DNA of 42,345 bases from assembly GCA_002101225.1 (NCBI GenBank), contig LWTN01000234.1:1-42345 (forward strand), in the 5' to 3' direction. The notes beneath the pieces were generated by a model that saw only the letters and a list, made by a program, of their open reading frames with translations, did not search any database and had not been told where the DNA came from. This document shows positions 1 to 7,163 of the stretch, one piece after another. Positions within the stretch are counted from its first letter, which is position 1, and every line of letters starts with the position of its first letter. This DNA is from Cycloclasticus sp. symbiont of Poecilosclerida sp. M. GTDB lineage: Bacteria > Pseudomonadota > Gammaproteobacteria > Methylococcales > Cycloclasticaceae. Made by a program: the position numbers and the translations under genes.

Positions 1-37
1 ATCTTTGTTCGCAGGTCAATTGGGTATATTTTTTCAT
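1..37 (-). CDS. IS30-family transposase, N-terminal fragment cut by window edge
   Basis: An ATG at 37 on the minus strand follows a good ribosome binding site (AGGAGTG) and opens a frame that runs off the window. The twelve visible residues, MKKYTQLTCEQR, match the characteristic start of IS30-family transposases (a Y-T-x-L-T-x-x-x-R core at the N-terminal helix-turn-helix). Only the first codons are visible, so the family call rests on this motif and on the terminal-repeat-like sequence at about 60-111. The rest of the element lies left of the window. Confidence 0.55.
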   Translation of the reverse strand, partial: MKKYTQLTCEQR

Positions 38-59
38 GTTTCACTCCTTTTTCTTGTCG

Positions 60-111
60 GATTAAAGAGTGGTTAATATACCCTTTTGACCAACTAACGA
101 GTGTTGCACTT
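60..111. repeat. Probable terminal end of the IS30-like element
   Basis: Between the transposase start and the PmoC-like gene lies a short untranslated stretch ending in GTGTTGCACTT (101-111). Ends of this kind are typical of IS30-family terminal repeats from memory. The other end of the element is outside the window, so neither the repeat pair nor a target duplication can be verified. The boundary falls inside the stop codon of the neighbouring PmoC-like gene. Confidence 0.4.
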
Positions 112-655
112 ATGATGTGAATTCAAGCAATGATACGATCCACATCAGCATCATTAGCCAATAAGCAGCTCTAAAAACGATGTTTAATAAGTCAGTGCTG
201 AATGTCATCATCTCTGGGTCTTGACTGGGCAAGAACATAAAAGGCGCCAGCGAATTACACACTAGAGCTATTTTAAATCGCCCATCAAACTCCCCATTGG
301 TGAGACGTGTTTTGGCGTAAAAAGCGATACTCCCCCCTATGACTAAATACGCGGGGTAAAAGATATTGTAGATAATCAAGCGTGTTGGGATACGCTCATC
401 ATCAGCTCTCGGCGCTATTTGATGCCAAGCCGTATCTTGGTGCGCCAAAAACCCACCGGACACGGACGCAAAAATAGCAAATACGAATAAAGCCATCAAG
501 AGGACCATATACCTTTTTATTTTGACTGAAGACACATCTATACAGCGTGACGTATCCAGATCTAGTGGCTGCTTTAACTTCCAATAAATAAGAAGGCATA
601 GCACGCCATAGAACGCTGCGATATAAACAATATTAAAATCATCTGTAGTAGGCAT
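110..655 (-). CDS. PmoC/AmoC-like copper membrane monooxygenase subunit C, short and truncated
   Basis: This 181-residue membrane protein resembles PmoC/AmoC, the copper-binding subunit of particulate methane/ammonia/hydrocarbon monooxygenases. The best match is residues 68-118: G-G-F, then Q-D-T-A-W-H-Q (73-79), a Y-P pair (100-101) and Y-A-K-T-R-L (113-118), in the order and spacing of PmoC. The family is usually about 250-260 residues. Here the first transmembrane segment and periplasmic part are missing and the C-terminus stops about 35 residues early, at an IS end. Against PmoC recalled from memory, ligand equivalents D74 and H78 remain. The third His of that site aligns with R92, and the Asn-His-His site aligns with E148, F152 and W166. 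It starts 11 bp after the dehydrogenase stop, last in the operon. The canonical C-A-B order would put subunits A and B further left. Homology is fairly secure; enzymatic function is doubtful. Confidence 0.7.
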   Translation of the reverse strand: MPTTDDFNIVYIAAFYGVLCLLIYWKLKQPLDLDTSRCIDVSSVKIKRYMVLLMALFVFAIFASVSGGFLAHQDTAWHQIAPRADDERIPTRLIIYNIFYPAYLVIGGSIAFYAKTRLTNGEFDGRFKIALVCNSLAPFMFLPSQDPEMMTFSTDLLNIVFRAAYWLMMLMWIVSLLEFTS

Positions 656-666
656 GTAAAACGTCT

Positions 667-1467
667 CTAGCCAATCATGCTATAGCCACCACTAACGCTT
701 AAAATCTGGCCTGTCACATGACCAGAAGCAGCATTAGATGACATGAATAAAACAGCTTTAGCCAAATCGTCAGGGCGCCCTACTTTCTTTAAAGGCAACG
801 CTTTTGCAATCATTTCAAACTGTTCTTCAGTAAACATTGCATCTTTTACTGACCACATACTATTTGAACCCACATCATCGTCTTCTTCAGGAATAGTAAC
901 GCCTGGGCATACTGCATTACAGCGAATACCAAAGCGCCCGTTTTCTTTCGCTATAGATTTCATCAAGCTGTTAATACCTGCTTTTAGCGCGCCATAAACA
1001 GCCTCTCTCGCTTCACCTTGGCGACTTGCATCCGAGCTTAAAGAAACAATAGAGCCCTTGGTTTTATTTCGCAGCATCACTTCAAGCACGGAGTGAGTAC
1101 AATTTAAATTACTCATAAAGTTGATTGCTATCAACTTTTGCCATAATTCAGGTGTTGTTTGAGTAAAGAACATTAAATCGTCCCACCCCACATTGTTAAC
1201 CAGCACATCAACACCGCCAAAGCTAGATTCAGCCTTCGCAACCATTGCCTTTACCTGTTCTAAATCCGTAACGTCTGTTTTAACCACTTGAACATCTGAA
1301 GCGCCCTTCTTTAGAGCCAACTCCGCGACTAGCCCTGCTTGCGTTTCATCAATGTCTGCCAACGTTATATTTGCGCCCTCTTCTGCAAAAGCCAATACAA
1401 TGCCGCGACCAATATTAGACGCTCCACCGGTGATGATGACTGATTTTTTTGCTAACTCAAGATTCAT
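667..1467 (-). CDS. SDR dehydrogenase, BadH-like (2-hydroxycyclohexanecarboxyl-CoA dehydrogenase family)
   Basis: This 266-residue classical short-chain dehydrogenase/reductase has the Rossmann motif TGGASNIG (residues 13-20), a cofactor-strand N-N-V-G (91-94), N115, S145 and the Y158-x-x-x-K162 catalytic pair. The segment NVGWDDLMFFTQTTPELW and the ending SVSGGYSMIG resemble BadH, which oxidises 2-hydroxycyclohexanecarboxyl-CoA to the 2-keto thioester in alicyclic acid degradation. The substrate here is not proven. A 3-hydroxyacyl-CoA or other alicyclic hydroxyacyl-CoA would fit the CoA lyase, MaoC, FadH and thiolase neighbours. All catalytic residues are present and the length is normal, unlike the adjacent broken genes. 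It lies fourth in the leftward operon. Confidence 0.8.
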   Translation of the reverse strand: MNLELAKKSVIITGGASNIGRGIVLAFAEEGANITLADIDETQAGLVAELALKKGASDVQVVKTDVTDLEQVKAMVAKAESSFGGVDVLVNNVGWDDLMFFTQTTPELWQKLIAINFMSNLNCTHSVLEVMLRNKTKGSIVSLSSDASRQGEAREAVYGALKAGINSLMKSIAKENGRFGIRCNAVCPGVTIPEEDDDVGSNSMWSVKDAMFTEEQFEMIAKALPLKKVGRPDDLAKAVLFMSSNAASGHVTGQILSVSGGYSMIG

Positions 1468-1476
1468 ACCTTTCTC

Positions 1477-2249
1477 CTAATTAAATTTATTTACTCGTTT
1501 AATAAGCCTGCACACCGACTCGATTGTTTCTTTTCTTGCCTGGTGATGCGGCATGTGTCTAATATTTTCTAGCACCTGCAACTCTAACGGTGCCGACAAA
1601 TTATTAATTAAGACTTTCATACTGAGCTGGTAGCCATAATCATCCGCCTGACCAAAAATCAAATGCACAGGACACCTAATATCTTGCAATTCTTTTTCAC
1701 ACGACCAATCATCAAACTCTTTTGATATCCACGCTTTAGCCCACCCATAAAAAAGCGTATCCGTTGCCTCGCTGTGAAACACCTTTAGTTTTTTAGCTAA
1801 ATCGTCACCTTCGTAGTCTTTTATTGCATCAACAATCCCTTCACGCACTTTCTTTTCTGGCACTAGAGGGGGTGCTTTTGCGCACACACCTAACACGCCA
1901 TCGTGCAGTGTCGCCGCAGCCATCAACGCTATAGCCGCACCAAAATAACGTTTGATAGCCCTAATTTTTCCATCACAGCAGGCAACACAACATTTGATTC
2001 AATATGCCGATAATTCGCCTCTCTAATTCTCGTTAAACAACCCGATTCGCCGTGCCCAAAACGCTCGTAAGCAACGACGGGTAAACCTGTGCTTTGCGCC
2101 AAGTCAGCCGGGTATCCCTTCCATGTTTCTAAACAATCTAAACCACCGTGCAGTAAGACAACACAGAGTTTATTTTTGTCCGGCTCGCCAACAATCAATA
2201 CCTTTAAGCGCATCTGATTAATGTCTAAAAAATGTTGCTGTTGATTCAT
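1477..2249 (-). pseudogene. Alpha/beta hydrolase, frameshifted by loss of the nucleophile elbow
   Basis: Two frames together make one alpha/beta hydrolase of about 260 residues. The first (from ATG at 2249 to a stop at 1929) carries the oxyanion region V-V-L-L-H-G-G-L and the family G-H-G-E-S segment. The second (read from about 1940 to 1477) carries the helix after the nucleophile, the acid strand H-L-I-F-G-Q-A-D and the catalytic-His region N-I-R-H-M-P-H-H. At the junction the expected V-G-H-S-x-G-G elbow is missing: the text goes from N-V-I-L-V directly to A-A-I-A-L-M in another frame. The shift fits a deletion of 1 mod 3 bases, for example 16. The catalytic serine is therefore absent and the gene cannot make an active hydrolase. 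An in-frame ATG at 1926 could only yield a C-terminal fragment. Confidence 0.8.
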
Positions 2250-2261
2250 AAAAATTACACT

Positions 2262-3287
2262 TTAAGCCATCAACGCGACGACAACCCAATCAAGAACTTG
2301 GGTGTTTTTAGCCGACTCAGGTGCCGTTTTAGCACGCTCTGCAAACACCTTAATATGTAAATCAACAAGCCCGCCACCCGTCGAGAGTGGCGTCTTATTA
2401 ATGATTTCGACTTCGCTGCGTAAAATATCATTTTCAAAAACTGGAGCAGGGTGGTCACAGTGCCGCCAAGCAAGTAGCGTCACTATGTCGGGCAAGGCCC
2501 TCAACATTTGTGCGGCAGCAATCGAGATTGTATGTCCCCCATACACTAAACGTTGGCCATAAGCACTAGCGCCCGCATCGGTATGGGTCATCGCCAAATT
2601 CAATGTCAATCGTGTAAGCTCAGGTGCTGAGGTAACCGTATCTCGCGCCTTTACAATGAACTTTACACCTTGTTCAACGCCCACAAAATGCGCACCTTTG
2701 ATTTTTTCTTTGAATCGATCTAGATGCCATGCGACTGGCACAGCCTCAACTAGCACCGCATGGCTAATATCTGATGGAATACTATCGAGCACATCGGCGT
2801 GACCCGTTTCTACGCCTGAATCGCGGCAAAGCACCATTGGGCAACGCCAGAAGTGTAAAATTTCATCGTGGTGTTGGTTTGTAACGCGCATTTCAAGCAC
2901 CACCAAACCCGATGTTGGACGGCCTTCTTTTTTTCTATTTTGGCGCAAACACGCCACTTGAGTTGTCGTCGTGAGCGTATCTCCAATAAAGACTGGTTTT
3001 TTTAACACCAAACCACGATAAAACAAATTACCCACCACATTTTGAGTAGCATAGGTTGTTTGTCCTATTGCCACTCCAATCACCATGGAGGGGTTAGCTA
3101 AAGGGTGTGTTGAGCCTGTAATTATTTCGCTTAACATATAATCAAGCGGCAACCTAAGGCGATCACCAAATAGCATTTGATGAACTGTTGCGTGTCCTTC
3201 GGTTAATGTTACCGACGGTGCCGGTGGCAAAAAATCACTCACCGAAAAATCCTCAAAGTAAGGCCCTTCGATTATCAACTCTTTCAT
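2262..3287 (-). CDS. MaoC-family acyl-CoA hydratase/dehydratase (double hotdog)
   Basis: A 341-residue protein with an N-terminal MaoC-like half (residues about 10-155; motifs TLTEGHATVHQMLFGDR, G-N-L-F-Y-R-G, G-D-T-L-T-T-T-T) and a second hotdog-like half (about 185-335) with H-T-D and a Y-G-G-H-T-I-S-I-A-A segment. The size and the G-D-T-L pattern recall the beta-methylmalyl-CoA dehydratase/mesaconyl-CoA hydratase group and (R)-specific enoyl-CoA hydratases. It overlaps the CoA lyase stop by four bases (ATGA), implying translational coupling; pairing of a MaoC hydratase with a CitE-type lyase is typical of beta-methylmalyl-CoA or citramalyl-CoA chemistry. The substrate is not determined from sequence. 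No damage is visible. Confidence 0.75.
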   Translation of the reverse strand: MKELIIEGPYFEDFSVSDFLPPAPSVTLTEGHATVHQMLFGDRLRLPLDYMLSEIITGSTHPLANPSMVIGVAIGQTTYATQNVVGNLFYRGLVLKKPVFIGDTLTTTTQVACLRQNRKKEGRPTSGLVVLEMRVTNQHHDEILHFWRCPMVLCRDSGVETGHADVLDSIPSDISHAVLVEAVPVAWHLDRFKEKIKGAHFVGVEQGVKFIVKARDTVTSAPELTRLTLNLAMTHTDAGASAYGQRLVYGGHTISIAAAQMLRALPDIVTLLAWRHCDHPAPVFENDILRSEVEIINKTPLSTGGGLVDLHIKVFAERAKTAPESAKNTQVLDWVVVALMA

Positions 3288-4156
3288 TCTCCACCGTCTT
3301 GTTTTAATGCGAGCTCATATCGCTGAACGATTCGTTGCTGTGATTGAATCACGGGTAAATCCACCATTTTATTTTCAAAACTAAACACGCCCTGCCCTTC
3401 AGCTTGCGCTTCATCCCATGCGGCTAAAATCGCATTGGCCTTTACAAGCTGTTCCTGCGTCGGGGTGTACACCTCGTTTACAATGCCGACTTGATTAGGG
3501 TGTATACACAATTTTCCCGTGTAGCCTAAATCCATACCCTGCTGTGCATCATGTCGAACTTGTTTTGCGTTTTTAACGTCCACACACACATTATCAATTG
3601 CCGATAAATTGTAGGCACGCGCTGCTAATGCAACCTGGCAACGTGCATGATGAATCCCACCGCGTGATGCGTCTGCATCTGTTAACCCTATGTCCGCTGC
3701 AAAATCAACGTGACCGAAGCATAAAGCATCAAATTCAGATAAAGCATTCGCAATTTCTTTAACCGCTAGTACACCCATCGCCGTTTCTATTAATGCAAAA
3801 ATATTATTTCCAGATGTCTCGCTAAATTCTTTAACTCGTAATACATCTTGTGGCGACTCACATTTAGGTAGCATTATTGAGCAATTATTCGTTTTGGAAA
3901 TAGCTTCCATATCGTCTTCAAACCAACCCGATGCAATACCATTTACACGTACAATTAATTGCCGACCTGTAAACTTTGATGACGTTATAGCCTGTACAAC
4001 CGCCCCACGTGCAGCTAACTTTTCACTCGGCGCAACCGCGTCTTCTAAATCAAATACCAATGCATCTGCTGGAATACCCACAGCCTTATCTAGGTGCTTT
4101 TGTTCTGATCCTGGTACAAACAAAATAGAGCGTAACAAGGTATTATTTAAATTCAT
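3284..4156 (-). CDS. HpcH/HpaI (CitE-like) CoA ester lyase
   Basis: A 290-residue CoA ester lyase of the citrate lyase beta/malyl-CoA lyase fold. Seen in the sequence: R-S-I-L-F-V-P-G (9-16), D-L-E-D-A-V (36-41), the substrate-binding I-V-R-V-N-G, the metal-binding Glu in F-A-L-I-E-T-A and Asp in C-F-G-H-V-D-F-A-A-D-I-G, and the terminal C-I-H-P-N-Q segment. Such enzymes reversibly cleave 3-hydroxy-dicarboxyl-CoA thioesters (malyl-, beta-methylmalyl-, citramalyl-CoA) to an acyl-CoA and glyoxylate or pyruvate. It is the first gene of the leftward operon, directly behind the divergent promoter region with the 4200-4217 palindrome, and is coupled to the MaoC gene. Which thioester it uses is unknown. 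Confidence 0.8.
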   Translation of the reverse strand: MNLNNTLLRSILFVPGSEQKHLDKAVGIPADALVFDLEDAVAPSEKLAARGAVVQAITSSKFTGRQLIVRVNGIASGWFEDDMEAISKTNNCSIMLPKCESPQDVLRVKEFSETSGNNIFALIETAMGVLAVKEIANALSEFDALCFGHVDFAADIGLTDADASRGGIHHARCQVALAARAYNLSAIDNVCVDVKNAKQVRHDAQQGMDLGYTGKLCIHPNQVGIVNEVYTPTQEQLVKANAILAAWDEAQAEGQGVFSFENKMVDLPVIQSQQRIVQRYELALKQDGGE

Positions 4157-4199
4157 GAATAGGGTTTATTTTAAAAATCAGAAATAAGCAAATATAATT

Positions 4200-4217
4200 A
4201 TCTAACAACTGTTAGAT
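4200..4217. promoter_or_regulatory. Perfect 18-bp palindrome, likely operator of the divergent catabolic operons
   Basis: In the 110-bp AT-rich gap between the lyase operon (leftward) and fadH (rightward) stands ATCTAACA-AC-TGTTAGAT, with two perfect 8-base arms around a 2-base centre. Its size and symmetry suit a dimeric TetR- or MarR-type repressor. It is placed so that one protein could control both operons. No regulator gene is in the window. Operator function is inference from symmetry and position. Confidence 0.55.
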
Positions 4218-4266
4218 TATAGCCTTACAAGATAGATTAAACAATACTCCGTACGCTAGTTAAATT

Positions 4267-6291
4267 ATGACTCATATATTATTTAAAGAAATTAAAGTTG
4301 GCACATTGACCTTACCTAATCGCGTCATTATGGGCTCAATGCACACGGGATTAGATCATACTGATGACCCTTTTAACCGTATGGCCGCCTTTTACAAAGA
4401 ACGCGCTGAAGGCGGCGTTGGACTCATTGTAACGGGTGGTGTATCACCAAATGAGCAGGGATTAATAAGTCCTGGGGCGACAATTCTTAATAAGCCTGAA
4501 CAAGTTGATTCCTACCGCATCATCACCGAGGCGGCACATCGTGCGGGCAGTAAAATTATCATGCAGATATTACACGCGGGTCGCTATGCAAAGCAGCATA
4601 AACTTGTAGCACCCAGCGCTATACGCTCACCCATTAATAAATTTGAGCCACAAGAAATTACGCACGATAACATCCTACAAACTATTAAAGACTTTGCTAA
4701 TAGTGCTGAACTTGCCCAACAAGCGGGATTTGATGGCATTGAAATCCTAGGGTCTGAAGGCTATTTTTTAAATGAATTTACTGCGCCCCGTACTAATAAA
4801 CGCAATGACCAATGGGGTGGAAGCTTAGAAAATAGGATTCGTTTCCCACTCGACGTCGTCCGCGCCATTCGCCAAAAACTGGGGACAAACTTTCTTATTC
4901 AATACCGTATGTCTGTTCTTGAGTTAGTGGATGAGGGTTGGAATATAGACGACGCAAAACAATTTGCTCAAGCGCTCGAAGCCGTTGGAATCGACATTAT
5001 TAATACCGGTATCGGCTGGCACGAAGCGACCATCCCAACCATTGCTATGCAAGTGCCTAGAGCCGCATTTAGCTGGGCGACGGCGAAAATTAAATCTGCT
5101 GTTAACATCCCCGTAGCCGCCGCTAATCGAATAAACACGGTAGATACTGCAGAAGCTATCTTGCAGCGCGGTGATGCTGATTTGGTGTATATGGCTAGGC
5201 CTTTTCTTGCCGACGCTAACTTCGTAGTAAAAGCACAGCAAGGGCGAGCTGATGAAATAAACACGTGTATCGCTTGTAACCAATCGTGTTTGGATAAAAT
5301 ATTTGTGGGGCAAACTGCCAGCTGTTTAGTCAACCCACGGGCTTGCCATGAAACACTTCTACCCATTTTATCGACGACATCTAACGTTAAAAAAATAGCT
5401 GTTATAGGTGCGGGTGCTGCGGGTTTATCTTTCTCCGTTGAGGCCGCGAAGAATGGACATAACGTGACGCTGTTTGAATCCAAGTCTGAAATTGGTGGGC
5501 AAATGCTCTACGCCCATTTAGTACCCGGCAAAGAAGAATTTGACGAATTGTTGCGTTATTTCACCGTGATGCTAGAAAAATATTCGGTAACATTAAAAAC
5601 CAATCACACCGTCGAGGCTGAACAACTTAAGCAAGAAGGCTTTGATTTGATTGCTCTAGCTTCTGGCATTAAACCCAGACCACTAGACATCCCCGGCATT
5701 AATCATCCGAGCGTTATGAGCTATGAAGAAGCCTTTACACAACCCGATAAAATTGGAGCAACCGTCGTTATTATTGGCGCCGGCGGTATCGGTTTTGATA
5801 TGGCTGAATTTATATCGCACGAAGCTAGCGAACAAGATCCTATACAGGCCTACAACGAAAGCTGGGGTATTGACCCCGAGGGTCTTCAAGCTGGTTCTCT
5901 TACGAGTCCAGTGCCTCACAAGCCCATTCGTAATATAAGCCTTTTACAACGAAAAGCCGGTAAATTTGGTCGCACGCTTGGTAAATCAACGGGTTGGATT
6001 CACATGATTGAGCTACAAAAACGTGGCGTTCAGATGATAGGCGACCTCAGCTATACAAAGATAGATGATCAAGGCTTACACATTGAGCGTGAAGGCGAGG
6101 CACAAATACTAACAGCCGACACCATCATCATCTGTGCCGGGCAAGAATCCCATGATCAAATCGCTGAGTCATTAAACGGTGCCGCTAAGCAAGTCGTACG
6201 AATTGGCGGCGTAAAACAAGTTAAAGAACTGGATGCTGCGCAAGCCATTAGCGACGGTATCGAACTTGCTTATCAACTAGAACAGGGATAA
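4267..6291 (+). CDS. fadH: 2,4-dienoyl-CoA reductase (NADPH), FadH
   Basis: A 674-residue flavo-iron-sulfur reductase, nearly collinear with E. coli FadH (672 residues). It reduces 2,4-dienoyl-CoA intermediates of unsaturated fatty acid or ring-cleavage beta-oxidation. The N-terminal TIM barrel (old yellow enzyme type) carries the active-site Y166 (G-S-E-G-Y) and H252 (G-I-G-W-H-E). The 4Fe-4S cysteines are C334, C337, C341 and C353 (C-I-A-C-N-Q-S-C). The C-terminal part has the FAD motif G-A-G-A-A-G (about 379) and the NADPH motif G-A-G-G-I-G (about 503). All are intact. It is the first gene of the rightward operon, two bases from the thiolase gene, under the shared palindrome. It could serve general fatty acid oxidation or a specific pathway of the island. 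Confidence 0.93.
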   Translation: MTHILFKEIKVGTLTLPNRVIMGSMHTGLDHTDDPFNRMAAFYKERAEGGVGLIVTGGVSPNEQGLISPGATILNKPEQVDSYRIITEAAHRAGSKIIMQILHAGRYAKQHKLVAPSAIRSPINKFEPQEITHDNILQTIKDFANSAELAQQAGFDGIEILGSEGYFLNEFTAPRTNKRNDQWGGSLENRIRFPLDVVRAIRQKLGTNFLIQYRMSVLELVDEGWNIDDAKQFAQALEAVGIDIINTGIGWHEATIPTIAMQVPRAAFSWATAKIKSAVNIPVAAANRINTVDTAEAILQRGDADLVYMARPFLADANFVVKAQQGRADEINTCIACNQSCLDKIFVGQTASCLVNPRACHETLLPILSTTSNVKKIAVIGAGAAGLSFSVEAAKNGHNVTLFESKSEIGGQMLYAHLVPGKEEFDELLRYFTVMLEKYSVTLKTNHTVEAEQLKQEGFDLIALASGIKPRPLDIPGINHPSVMSYEEAFTQPDKIGATVVIIGAGGIGFDMAEFISHEASEQDPIQAYNESWGIDPEGLQAGSLTSPVPHKPIRNISLLQRKAGKFGRTLGKSTGWIHMIELQKRGVQMIGDLSYTKIDDQGLHIEREGEAQILTADTIIICAGQESHDQIAESLNGAAKQVVRIGGVKQVKELDAAQAISDGIELAYQLEQG

Positions 6292-6293
6292 CC

Positions 6294-7156
6294 ATGTTAA
6301 ACGCATACATTTATGACGGCATAAGAACCCCTTTTGGGAAGTACTGTAGTTCACTTTCTCATGTGCGCCCTGATGATTTAGCTGCTAGCGTCATTAAGGC
6401 GCTCGTTGAGCGCAATAAATTCGACCCTCTGCTCATCGATGATGTAATCCTTGGCTGCGCCTGCCAATCGGGCGAGGACAGTCGAAATATAGCACGCTAC
6501 GCCACCTTGCTTGCGGGGCTTCCTGTTGAGGTCAGCGGCCAGACTATTAACCGTTTATGTGGTAGCAGTCTTGCGGCCATTATCGATTCTGCCCGCGCCA
6601 TTAGCTGTGGAGAAGGCGATGTGTTTATTGCCGGTGGTGTAGAAAGTATGACGCGAGCGCCACTTACCTTTAATAAAAGCAATACGGCTTACAGCAAAGA
6701 TATCACCATCTACGACAGTGCTATCGGTGTTCGTTTCCCCAACCCTATTATTGGCAAGCAATATGGTCATGACGCAATGCCTATTACCGCCGATAATATT
6801 GCAAAAGCTGACAATATCAGCCGTGAAAGTTGCGATGCTCTTGCTTACAACTCGCAACAAAAATGGTCTGCTGCAACTGCAAGCGGCTTCTTCGACGATG
6901 AGATTATTGCCGTCAGCATCCCGCAAAAAAGGGGCAAGCCCGACATTATTGTCGATAAAGATGAGCACCCACGGGCTGGCGCGACCTTAGATAAAATGGC
7001 GGTGCCATTGCAGTCGGCCACCCACTTGGCGCATCTGGCGCGCGTATCGCTTTAACGGCCGCTAGACAGTTGCAGCAAACAGGTGGGCGCTATGCACTGA
7101 TTTCGATGTGTATCGGGGTAGGCCAAGGTATTGCGATGATCATCGAACTTACTTAA
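6294..7156 (+). pseudogene. Acetyl-CoA acyltransferase (thiolase) with large internal deletion
   Basis: The frame from 6294 gives the thiolase N-terminal domain with I-R-T-P-F-G-K (10-16), the nucleophile Cys in N-R-L-C-G-S-S (about residue 89), G-G-V-E-S-M-T-R-A-P and an E-H-P-R-A-G segment. At about 6998 it jumps, out of frame, to the C-terminal part. Reading from 6998 gives [14 protein letters not shown], then M-C-I-G-V-G-Q-G and the normal end at TAA 7154-7156. About 110-130 residues, including the usual N-A-S-G-x-N-D-G-A region, are gone, so the 253-codon product ends in unrelated residues. All three catalytic residues exist in the DNA but in two frames. The breakpoint reads AATGGCGG, and a repeat of AATGGCG between D-K-M-A and the usual N-G-G-A codons would explain the deletion. 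It directly follows fadH. Confidence 0.88.
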
Positions 7157-7163
7157 AAAACAG

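Noticed and set aside
1477-1926. Stand-alone 149-residue protein
   Set aside because: It lacks the nucleophile and the first strands of the hydrolase and matches only the C-terminal half; it is a remnant.
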